A stretch of 64,000 nt of DNA from Balanoglossus misakiensis (taxonomy: Eukaryota > Hemichordata): assembly GCA_040954595.2 (NCBI GenBank), contig CM082585.2, forward strand, positions 5,270,001 to 5,334,000, read 5' to 3'. The stretch's first letter is position 1, and each line of letters opens with the position of its first letter. The translations under genes and the position numbers were made by a program. Under the pieces are notes generated by a model that was not told the origin of the DNA, did not search any database, and saw only the letters and a program-made list of their open reading frames with translations. Below, piece after piece: positions 1-11,000 of this stretch.

Positions 1-601
1 GCGAGAGACAGACTTTGTCCCTTTAATGGAAGGCTACAGAAGCAAAAGTCACTGCACTATTTGACTTTGTCCTTTACAAACTCATGAGTAATACCTCTCT
101 TTTTACGTCCATGGTAATACGAAGGTCTCCGGATATGAGAAAAACACATAAGTACTAAAGGTGAAGGACTTCACTCCCCCGCCCGTTCGTGTTTGCCTGT
201 CAACTTCGAGAAACATATATACTTTTCCGGAACTGTCTGATAATGTTATAACTGTAGTGACATCAGATGAGTAGGGAGTCGTATAATTTATTGGTGTCGG
301 CATGTGGATGAGGTTGGCGATAACCCTGACCCTCAAAAGTCAAAGGTCATAATGAATTGCCGCCCTTGCATGAACCACATGCAATCACGTAGACATTCAA
401 TCGGGGATCTGGTTACGGGACTCAACACATCACAGAAACTTTAGACATTGTTCTAGTGTTATGGGGAAAGTTACGAACAGGTTGTAAGGTCACATTTAGT
501 TACCAGATAAATTAAAGATTTCGGCCGAGTTGTAAATTGGCAAAAACACGCCACATTTCATATCACGTGCCGTATCCACATTCAGGGGCGGCAGAAAACA
601 A
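1..601. other. Gene-free stretch at left edge
   Basis: Only short open frames without splice-site support are visible. No recognisable protein motif, RNA gene or repeat was found here. The right end abuts the 9-bp target duplication of the element at 611-1007. Confidence 0.5.
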
Positions 602-610
602 AGAAAACGT

Positions 611-1007
611 TAGTCTGGTTCCCTGCCCCAATCCCACCGCTGGCTGCGCTACGCTAAAGGGAAAGGGTCAGGCACGGCCAATTGTAAACATGGCTCTCAT
701 TGGTCAATACATACGAACATTAAGTTGTTAAGTTGATATGTTTTTGTAAGATACTCATTTCCCGTTCTCTCCTTCACCTCCATTAATGTTTATCATTCGA
801 TTTCCAACTTTACAACAAACGAAACAAAATAAACTGCCTGGATGAATCTTGACTGGCGTACGGACATTGGAGGCATCCATCTTGTTTATGATCACGTGGT
901 TTATGATTTCACACCCAGGTTTCTGGGTGTGAAATCGGGCCGTACCTGACCCCTTTCCCCTTAGCGTAGCGCAGCCAGCGGTGGGATTGGGGCAGGGAAC
1001 CAGACTA
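611..1007. mobile_element. Non-autonomous TIR DNA transposon (MITE-like, 397 bp)
   Basis: The first ~69 bp (611-679) and the last ~70 bp (938-1007) are near-perfect inverted repeats, beginning TAGTCTGG and ending CCAGACTA. The element is flanked by a perfect 9-bp direct repeat, AGAAAACGT, at 602-610 and 1008-1016, read as a target-site duplication. Inside, near 905-936, is a smaller hairpin with about 14-bp arms (GATTTCACACCC and its complement). No transposase frame is present; the short frames reading through the arms encode mirror-image peptides and are artefacts of the repeat. A 9-bp duplication is typical of Mutator-like elements, while hAT and P elements usually give 8 bp, so the superfamily is left open. 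The clean duplication suggests a fairly recent insertion. Confidence 0.85.
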
Positions 1008-1016
1008 AGAAAACGT

Positions 1017-4000
1017 GTAACAGTGAAGTTTGGGGCAAAGGTCACGTGGCATTTGCTTTCTACATTGTTTGTGTCGTGGTTCTTATCGCGACTCTACGCT
1101 CCTGTCGGATATGTTGTTTATATGTCAGTTGTTATCAGCAGAAATCAGAAACCGGTGAAGATTAGGTCATGCGTGTATTCGTAAGGAAGGCACGTACACC
1201 GTCTACGGGGTGTGCCCAACTCCATCGTGTACTTAGGTACGCGTATACGACGAGAAAGCATCTCACAATGGATACATGTGGATATATAGTTAATCAACTT
1301 TCAACCACACACACCTTCCGTCCCGCTTGTATGATATGGGAGTAAAAACTCGCCCAAAATGAATAAATGGTAGAGACCAATTATTCATTTTGGAAAGTCT
1401 TTTACTCTCGTGTCTACTAACGGGATGGAAATTGTTAGTGGTTGAACGTTCATTCACTACATATACACATGTACAATAACATAAACGGTGTCTTGTATCA
1501 AACATAATTAAAGGGGAAAAGGGCAGCGAGATAGAGACATTGTCCCTTTAATGCTTTTTGAGCTTTTGTTGACATATTATTATAGCTAACGTTGAATTCT
1601 AATTTGCTTTTGTGGTCTATATAAGCCAAATGACGTGTATCGTGAAGGAAACATCATAGGTCAGAAACCTTCGTCAACAATCTCACAATCAGCAACGACA
1701 CACCGTTTGTCTTGGTCATTTTTAAAAAGGGGATCAAGATCACGAAATAACTGCATTTTGTTAATTTTCAGCGGTAACTGTTTTCGAACAGCTGGTCAGG
1801 ACATTGGGACATATCTTACCTTTTCTCTCCGCAACTGATGAGCTGAGAACAGCGGCTAAAATCAGAGCGAACTTGCAGTCCATGGTGGACAATCCAGATT
1901 TCTGAGCGCGGTCTTGTCCGGCTTAGAGATTTACTGTACCACGATTGTTTGCCTCGGCTGATAACCTTTTGATAACACGATTGACAGGAAATAACAGGTC
2001 AGGTCGTGTCGCGGCTAATCTCATGGTACGATCATGGTCGACCACTGACACGCCACAAAAATGAATGACCACGCTGTACAATTCAGGCTTGGTATGTCAG
2101 ATCTAAACATGCCCCCCCCCCCATTATTAAAAGTCAAGTAAAACGGAATGTTTTTGTCCAGAGTTATGCATCTTGCCTTAGGTTTCGACCCCGGAGAGTT
2201 AATTAATTAACATGACAACTTTCCGGGTCTACGTACATTTCCAAAAGTTGCATTTCTGTAAACGTATTATTTTGTCGTCATTAGCGCCACTGAGTAACGC
2301 CCCCATGTGTCAAAAGTACATCAAGCGAGTACTAGCTTTTCAGTCGGATGTCATCTGATAGTGATGCAATTTACTCCCAGGTAAATTTACCTCGAAGACA
2401 GGCTTATTAAGTAACTGAGATATTAGTGCAGACTAAATATTTGCGATCTGATTGATGCTAGGTAGGACTAAGCCTGGATATGGTGTGACAAGAATCTTAC
2501 CAGGTTCACACACGAACAATTTTTTTTTTTTTAAATAAGACTGTTTCTAATCTGAGACGCTTCAGAATAGTGTGTGTGACCCCCATATCTGATGTAAGTG
2601 CTTCGGTCATGGAATTGCATCTTTTTTGTAAAGAACCATGTACCAACAAGATATCTCCGATCAACTGAGATGTTGCGCTTATCAACCCCTAAATTATACA
2701 GGATATACGGCCAGAAGAGTATTTTCTGTATAAATCAAGTGTTCCCCACGAGTCAGATTTCTACATTTTCGACGCCGGGGGCGCTCTCCCCCGCCATCCC
2801 TTGTTGAACGCATTTGAGATGTACCGTGACCGATAGCTTTGCTAAGAGTGTAACCCTGAGAACCGATCAATAAATTATTTGTTTTCAGACAACTGTAAAA
2901 CTATTGTCACCTGTCATCATGAACATGACTCAGCCACGTTTGTAACCACTTGCAACATGTTTATTAATTAACAACTCTGAACACGAATTCAAAGTTCACG
3001 TGCAGAATATCATGGATGAAAAGGTGAATTCGTAATGGAGTATAGGTAATAATGCGGAAATGGCATTTACGAATTAAAAACATCAACACAAGTAGAGATT
3101 TTAATTTGTGATGACATTTTCGACCAGTTGACTTCAAATTGGTTTTTGATGACTCTATGGAACAACATTGAAGTAGCGCGGCGATTTTCACGAAAACAAG
3201 ATGGTGAACACCGCGTTTTCTTCTTTGTTATCAAAAGAGATTCCTCACACACTTTCATGTAAAAAATGAAAAGGTTTGGAGGACAATCATATTTTTTCTG
3301 AAAATCTTTCCCCGGGGTACATAACACCTTGATGGAACAGCCTGTTGATGAAAACCATGGATGCTCGCGTAGCAATTCCCGCGGGTGCATATTTTAAGGT
3401 GTTGCTGATTTCTATCATGTTTATGTCTGCTTACAAGTGATAAGTTGACGGAATGTGGAACAAAAAAGACCCGCGTGCTTCGAGACATGCGCCGCTTCCC
3501 TAAGGCCGCATGATAATTATCTCAGCAGATTTCAAGGGGAAATTTCGACGATTAAGTGAGAGTGAATTATTTTTCCTGTTAAAGTGAATGGATTTCCTCG
3601 CCAGGATGTTATGAATGCAGGTCTTTACACGGGCCTTATAGCAGTCTTTAGATAAGAGTTCTTATAGTAATTATTCTCCGATGATTTCTGTTCTTATCTT
3701 TGTCTGATATCCATATTTCAGTAAATTTCATCCTAGCGCACAATACCTAAACAACATCGTTTCGAGGATATTTCCCCAAACATACGGACAGCTTCTGACA
3801 TGACTATGATGCTTGATGACTCGATTCTTTATGTAAATGTAAACACTTATAATGAGCAGGAAAGACCATAAAGGCAAGTGAGTGTGCGCATGATGAGTGA
3901 GCGTGTGTTAGCGGTGGGGTGGGTGTGTAGGTGGGGGTTATGTATTTATAATGATATCTCTTAAATTTATTGATGACACTGTACTGTGTCAGTATGCATT

Positions 4001-5429
4001 GTTACTGAACCACAGATGCGGACCTCAACGTTCTATAATATTTGACCTGTGGGCATCAATCAATGTGTGAAACTAAATCCCCAAATGTACGAGAGACGAG
4101 GATGTGCTCTGAACAGCCTCGGTCTTTCTCAACATTTCTTACCCCGACTCTGAAAAAACAGTGTCCTTGATACGAAAGATAACTTCATGACGTTGGATGC
4201 ATTGTTGTAGAAACCTGAAGGCGAATTAAAATCTAACGCCTCGCGAGCAGACCACAATGACTGAATTAACAAGCATTTCGGAAGACATACGGGCAAGCAA
4301 AAGAGCATATTGAGTCAGTTGACGTATGAACATTAATTGGCGCAACAAAAAAGGTGTACACGTACTTGGACAACGTCGATCACAGTGCCTGTAGATAGAG
4401 TTCATGATGGATGCGTTTAAAATTGAACCAATTCAGAAGTCCTCCAATTAGTCATATAATCCTGCTGGAAGTAGTGGTCTTGAACTGAAAAGAATATTTG
4501 CAAAAAGCTGTCGTCAATGCACACCACTGGTCTTGTACGATCAGTAATTGGCAATGAAGTTTATATTTGAAAGGGCCAGTTTTGAATTCGCAACCCACAT
4601 GCTTGTCCTCTATCTGAGACATACTGAATAGTTTTCGTACCCATTAGACCACAGATAATTCCGGAGGATGTCATTAATTTTAAATATCAAGAATTCACAT
4701 AGAATTCCAACTCATCGAATCTGCATACGGTATAATTATCACTTGGAACTCCTGAAAAGAATTTGATATCGCCAATATCACCTGCGGTCAAACCCTTCAT
4801 TTTCCCTGATCGGATGAGTATTGGGTCTACTTAGTACTAATGCAAATGCATGCGTAACGTACGTACCTACAAATTACAATTTCCGATAAATTACTCAGAT
4901 TTTATTTTAAAATTCGTTTTTTTCTTTTAGATTTGTCTGTCTGCATTTCAAGTCTATGATGTCGTTTCCTGACAGCATTTAACAGAGTTTCATACAAATT
5001 TCTGTGTAAATATGGTTATCGTTCGTTGCTATGGGGACGTTACCCGAATAGCTGTTTTGCGCTGTGGTCTTACTTTTTTTTAAATGGTGCATTTCTATGG
5101 AAGTAACATTACGCATGAATCGATTCGCAGACTAAACAATGTAGATAAAGTCTAAAAACAAACAACATTGACAAAAACAAAGAAAACACTGCATTTTTTG
5201 CAGAATTCGGGTGACGGTACGCTATATGCCCCGACAGACAATGGTATGGTCCAACTTGTTTACACACAGTCTTGGCGCTGTTATCTCTCAGTGTGTGCGG
5301 AGCTGCGCATCTCAGAAGATACGTTGGCGTTAACTCTATACCTCCAGTGTGAAGTTTTGACTTTGAGAATCTCTGCGATAAGCAAGAAAACACAGAATAC
5401 AAGACGCGGGTTATCCAGCACTCTGCCCG
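1017..5429. other. Gene-free stretch
   Basis: No open frame here has a family motif or convincing splice sites. Homopolymer runs occur near 2111 (C) and 2520 (T). A GT-rich patch lies around 3880-3940. Overlapping minus-strand frames near 3067-3488 and paired frames at 5109-5459 look like chance openings: both strands are open and neither shows a domain. Confidence 0.4.
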
Positions 5430-5576
5430 GCTAAGAAACAGCGCACGTGCACGTGCCACGTAGAACGGGGAAGTCTAAGGGCAGGGCCTCGCCCGTCCGC
5501 GCCACCTATTGGCCGACCGTGGGGAGATACATTTGTACACCAGAAGGGACGCTTTGTTGTTACCAACATGGTAAGT
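5430..5576 (+). promoter_or_regulatory. GC-rich patch ending in ATG at a consensus splice donor (possible first exon)
   Basis: About 130 bp of GC-rich, CpG-containing sequence, with overlapping CACGTG E-box-like words near 5444-5460, leads into ATG at 5568-5570 followed directly by GTAAGT. The first coding exon of the guanylate cyclase in this window has the same arrangement (start codon alone, then donor). I could not find a matching downstream exon, so this may be a promoter with a minimal first exon or a coincidence. Confidence 0.15.
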
Positions 5577-5640
5577 CTCATCGCAGTCCCTCTTTCTTGG
5601 AGGACCGTGAGTTGCGGTCTCTATTATGACCGATTTTACA

Positions 5641-5783
5641 TGCAATGCAATCTGATTAAAATTAGATATAGGGTACGGCGACGTCTTTTACTTACACGGT
5701 ACGGTATTCTTTTGCTGCACCGCGTGAGTAACATACGTCGCCGTACGTGTACCCTACATCTGATTTTAATCAGATTGTATGCA
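5641..5783. repeat. Foldback (hairpin) element, 143 bp
   Basis: The left arm (5641-5684) and right arm (5735-5783) are inverted copies sharing the words CAATCTGATTAAAAT and GTACGGCGACGT. The right arm carries a 4-bp insertion. The internal 50 bp also pairs imperfectly (TTACTTACACGGT against ACCGCGTGAGTAA), so the whole segment can form one long hairpin. No target duplication is obvious. It is probably a foldback transposon or MITE relic. Open frames on both strands here are mirror images of each other and not genes. Confidence 0.75.
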
Positions 5784-7231
5784 ATGGTAATGAGTGAGTC
5801 CGGTTCAACAGCCGGCCACGCGTGCACAATAAAGTACCTGTAGTATATCATTTTGTAGTGCGAGGTACATGTACATGTAAACGGCAACAAATCTTCGTGC
5901 CATTTGTTCCCGATTTTTTTCTTTCCGCCTTTCTGCTCCGCCGATCGTCAATCCTTGTTACCCGCTTTTGTTACCTGATTGCCAAGAAAGTGGCGAAAAC
6001 CTCAAATGCCACGAGCGCAGTTGGCGACCACTTATGGTATTGTGAAAGATTGTACGCAAACGCAAACACTCTGTGGGGTTGAACGTTCTCAATGGGGGCG
6101 CGACAGGTGTCGACGGCTTTGATGACATGCAACTTCGCTTGAAATCAATCCACGCGTGGATTGTACATGACCGCGCCCGGGAGAGGCGGAATAATTGTCT
6201 TACGACTGCAACGACTGCTTTTTGGCAAATTGTGGACGTTGGACCCCCTAGCGGTTTTTGTTGTAGAGACGTTCTTTCAATCCGTAATATAACTCAATCA
6301 GAATTGGCTGGCCGTCTATTTAAATAAACAAATGATCAAAATACAATTAGATGGTATACCTGGTTGTCATTGGCAACACAAATGGAGCCCTTCCGCCGCC
6401 CAGATGAATGTGGAGATTATGAAGTTGATTTATTACATGCCAATGATGGAGGCGGTCGCTAACGCGAGTGCGAGCTGTCTCTGTCGAAATACAATCAGGC
6501 AGCCCGGGATTGGTTTCTGTGAATATTCTGTATGACGTGGCTTACAGTTGCGCGCTTGGCCGTGTATAGCGTGTTTAGTCGTGCAAACACAATTTAGTAA
6601 CACGTTCAAAGACACCCCCCCCCCCCACACACACACACACTCACACAACCGAAAACGTGAAAAAAAAATCCCACTACGGTTGAAATAATTGGAGTGACGA
6701 AGTTGGTTGAGGGTAGTCTCGTTTTGCAATTCTGGCCGGGACGTTGTGCTCGTTGGAGCATTTTCGTTTATAACTGCTAAAAGCCCTGGTCTACGTGCAT
6801 GAAAGCACCATATTAATAAAAAACATCGATTGCGTGGTTAATCATTCCGTAAAATGCACACTAACACATTATTAACGTGAGGCCCACAGAAGTAGATTCT
6901 TTGTCGACATGACACGTGTTGATATTATGGTCGACGGAATATTATGGCTGGCTTATCGCGCCATTTCAATGTAATGGAGGAATCCATAGGTGAAGAACTT
7001 CACAAGAACTGAACGAGCTGTTTCTGTGGATAAGCCTAATGCAAACAGACACATCAGCCGTCTTGCCGTCTTTTACTCTTGGTGGAATTATTGCTGTAAT
7101 GAAGTCTGTCACGCACACGACAGGAAACGCGAACAGAGTATTACCAGACACTTTTTGTCGTCCGGCATACGCAGTGGATTGCACGTTTCAAAACGTTTCC
7201 TTTGGATTATCAGTCACTTTGCAGTCCTTTA
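5784..7231. other. Gene-free stretch
   Basis: Short frames occur on both strands without family motifs. One copy of the palindromic 12-mer ACATGTACATGT lies at 5867-5878. A C-run plus (CA)n tract lies at 6614-6648. Confidence 0.4.
6614..6648. repeat. Poly-C followed by (CA)n tract
   Basis: About 13 C residues run into an AC dinucleotide repeat with a few interruptions. It is a simple low-complexity tract. Confidence 0.85.
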
Positions 7232-8033
7232 GGCTGCATTCACAAACACCTCTGGAGGGGGGGGGGCGGGAGAATTCAATTTTTTTACCGCTAATTTTCA
7301 CATGCCCCCCCTTCCGAACTGCCAATATTTTCAAATCCCCCCCTTCCGAACTGCCAAAATTTTGAAATCCCCCCTCCCATTTTCTTTCACAGAGCAAAAC
7401 ACATCACCTATCTATCTTGTAAAAAGAAAAACAGCGCTCCCATGAAAAGAATTTGAAACTGATGTTTCCCCTCATCAGTGGGTATTAAAACTGCACATTG
7501 TTTTTATTTTTTAAGTACATATATTTGAATTCTGTGTTGGGAGACATTGTAAACCGAGAATTGAAGGGGGTGGGTTTGGGAGGGGGTGTCCCCCTCCCAC
7601 GTAAGAAAATTTTCTAAAATACAGAGCTCAAAGCTGCATTTTAATGAACCCGCCAAACGCAAATTAACTCAACTAACGGTATGTTGGGGAGGACAACTTT
7701 AACCGTCGCCGCTCAAAGTTATCATGGGGTGGGGGCAAGTCCCCTGACCTGGGACACTAGATAAACCAGTCAATGATTGAAAGGTGTTGATGAATGGAGG
7801 GGGTGGGTGTGGGAGGGGTGTCCCCCTCCCACATTAGAAAATTTTGTAAAATAAAGGGCGCGAAACTGCATTTTTGTGGACTCAAAATAAATATTTAGTC
7901 GTTAAAGTTTTCAAGTCCCCCCCCTTTCAGTCCCTAAATTATTTCAAATCCCCCCTTACATACCCTCAATTTTTTCAAATCCCCCCCCTTCAATTCTCCT
8001 GCCCCCCCTCCAGAGGTGTTTGTGAATGCAGCC
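7232..8033. mobile_element. Non-autonomous TIR element with C-rich subterminal repeats (802 bp)
   Basis: Terminal inverted repeats of about 45 bp lie at 7232-7277 and 7988-8033; both ends start GGCTGCATTCACAAACACC read inward. A 3-bp direct repeat, TTA, flanks the element (7229-7231 and 8034-8036), which fits the duplication made by PIF/Harbinger-type transposases. Inside the ends are tandem C-rich units of about 31 bp, built on TTTCAAATCCCCCC, near 7305-7375 and 7905-7990. Two imperfect direct copies of about 85 bp lie near 7565-7650 and 7797-7885, each holding a short G-run/C-run palindrome. No transposase is encoded. The repeated subterminal units may be transposase binding sites, and their G-rich strand could form G-quadruplexes. 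Confidence 0.8.
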
Positions 8034-8036
8034 TTA

Positions 8037-11000
8037 CTCACCAATTTCAGCATTGTGTCAATCAGTAGCCCGACTGTGTTGTGCGCAGTGACAGTTTCAT
8101 TACGGTAATTTTTCTCAACCGCATTCAATTCCTGGTATAAGTCGAACAAGAAGGTGCCGCAGAATTGCCTGTGGGTGAACAGTTATTGGATGGCGATTGA
8201 ATGGGAATTGCGAAAATGGCTCAATAATATGAACATCAAATTGCACAGATCTCAATGTGATTTAATTATACCGCATGAGATGGCTCGAAAAGGTGTGCTG
8301 CTTCAAGAGTTACAGTGTAGACCGGGTTTTGTATACCTCGTGAAATATCAAATATATCACGGTCTTTTCACCTTTCTGCCTGACGCACGCGGTCTAACCA
8401 TAGACGTTTATATTAAAGTTCCGCACTTCAAGAAAAATCTGATAAACACAACATACATGTAGACGTGGACGGTATATATACGTGTTTTAACAGTTTCCAT
8501 GGAGATTGGGACATGCGCAAGGCAGAAGTGGAGCAAATTAGACCGCGATTCTAGTGGATTTATTGCGCGTTGTCAACCAAAACGTTCCATCCCGCACGTT
8601 GCGAGGGGACGCCTGCTAAGTTATAACGATTCGTTCATTGGACGTGACGTACCACAGAGAGGCTAATTTCGAACAAATTCCGCGATAAAAAAAAATGAAG
8701 GTCGTATTCGATTTGAATCCCGGCACAGAGTCGCTGGTTTGGTTCAATCAATTATTGTTTCATGTGGGAATTTATGCGTTCGCTGGGACCACCACGACAC
8801 GGCGGGTTGCCAGCGCTTGTCTCACAAACCGCAAACAGCAGAACACAATTTCCGGTCCGTACTATAATTGTCTCACCAAGCAAATAATCTTAACACCGAC
8901 CGTTCTGCGGCAAGTGAAAAAATCCCTAAGTTCTCACGCGAAACAGACGTAACACGGGTCAAATTAAAATTATGAATAAATATGTCAAAATGCAGCCCTA
9001 CATCTCTCCTCGACGCAGTCGCGCTGAGGAGCTGGATTACTTCCCAGTGTGTGTGACGTACATGTAATATTCTCTATTTCATTCAGCTGTTCTAGACTCC
9101 CCCCCCTGAAAATGGCAAAGGCGACACCGCTGTGATGTTCATTCGTTTTCTGAAGCAATTTCAAATTCGTGGCCATAGGTGCCCTCCTGAAACGTCGCAG
9201 AGGGTGAGACTTACACACACAAGATTTTCGGCGATTTATACCACAAGTCTCGCGTCTTGGAAGTGCTGCATACATGTACGTGATCTCATTAGCAGCGCCT
9301 GGCAAAGGACAGAGACGAACAGCCGAGAAAAAGCCCTCCGCGCAAATCATTCCAATAAGATACTCGTATTAGGAATCAATTTCTGGGGCACGTTTGGTCG
9401 TAATTGAATCGACCGCAATTTAATATGCCCTTTTGCAAGCCACGTGACTCAAAATCTTAGAATTATGACGCGTGAAATTTGAGTGAGCAACCATTATCGC
9501 GCAACTTGGGTAGAAAAGTGTGTATAACGTGTGCTGTTACAGTGAGGGAAGGCAGATATTTGTGGCTTGTAACTCAACACTAATACCATTTCAGCTTTTC
9601 GTTCTGAGCATGTTATATTTGTGCTCATGGGGGTGCTGTAGGCCATGGATATATCTCTGTAGGCCTATACCACAAATTCTTTCATCGCCGAAATAATATC
9701 AGTCTAGCCACGATTCAATCGGCGAGAGAGTCTGTTTTCAGACATCTTTGGCGAGAATTCCATTATCCTTTTTTTACTTCTCGACTTAATCGCTATTGAA
9801 TAGACCTTGATAACTGCCGAAGAAAACATTTTACAGCGTATTAACTTAATCCATGAAAATAATTTGTGTGTCAGTATATACAGTAGACTGTTGCTATAAA
9901 TAACGTCGTTGCGGTGATGTTCGAGTACTCATGCAGTTTCTGTTAGCGGCAGCTGTGTTTTTAAGTTGTTTTTAATAATCCTAGCATGAAATCTTTTCGG
10001 GTGTAAAAGTACTCACAGAAGTCACGAACGATTGCGTTTTTCGACACATTTCTTTCCGGTCAAGCGAAAACGATTAGGAGAGATCTAGAGTAAATAGTAT
10101 AAAAGTGCACGTTTCTAAGTTACTGGCGAGTCATATCTCGAAAGCTGACCAAGATGTTTACAAAACTTAGAAATTTCTGACAGAAAATGTATCGCAGTAG
10201 CTAATTAGGGGAAATTCACGTTGTCAAATGCAGTAGTATTCCGCTTTCTCTGTACACAAATCGCAATATATTATTGAAGCTCAAAGTACTTTTCAATTTG
10301 TAGAGCAAAGCTATAGGCCTACTTGAGAAAGAAGGTCTTTGAAAAAATGTTGCATTTGTTAAAGCTGACGAGATACGCAAATCAGGGTCAGTCGCCAAAC
10401 AATTCTCGGCGGAGCGGTGAGATAAAAACATCAGTTCTATCGGATCCGCGAATCAAAGAGAAACGAATTAAGAAACCTGCGAAGACTCATGACCTTCAAT
10501 CGCTCAACGTATAACCTTTCAACATATTGTTTGCTATTACCCCAATAAATGATTAATTCCATGCGGCAACCCGATCAATTGTAATGGGATAAGACGTTCT
10601 GTTTAAATCCATACCGCGGGCTATATTTCTGTCTTCCAATCATGGGCTTTTTTAAAGATTCATGCGAAGAAGCAATTTCAGAGACCGTTCCCGACATAAC
10701 TGCTTTTTATCAACAAATGGATCGATATCTGTGGCCTACAGCGAGGTCACGTGATATCTATTTATCGCGCTTTAAAAAATTAATATGTAAATTTATGCGA
10801 TATTATTATACAATTTATTGTATTTACTTAGATCACACAGATTGTGGTTAGATTCTCAGAGGCTTCAGATTGGATTTTATATCCTTTCTCATTTGGATTT
10901 GTTTTTCGTAGGTTTTGTCATTTAACTCGGTAAGTTAAATAATTTTCCGACACAAACCCTAAACTTCGCCTGTGCTCCTCACAAACTGGCTTCTTGCGTT

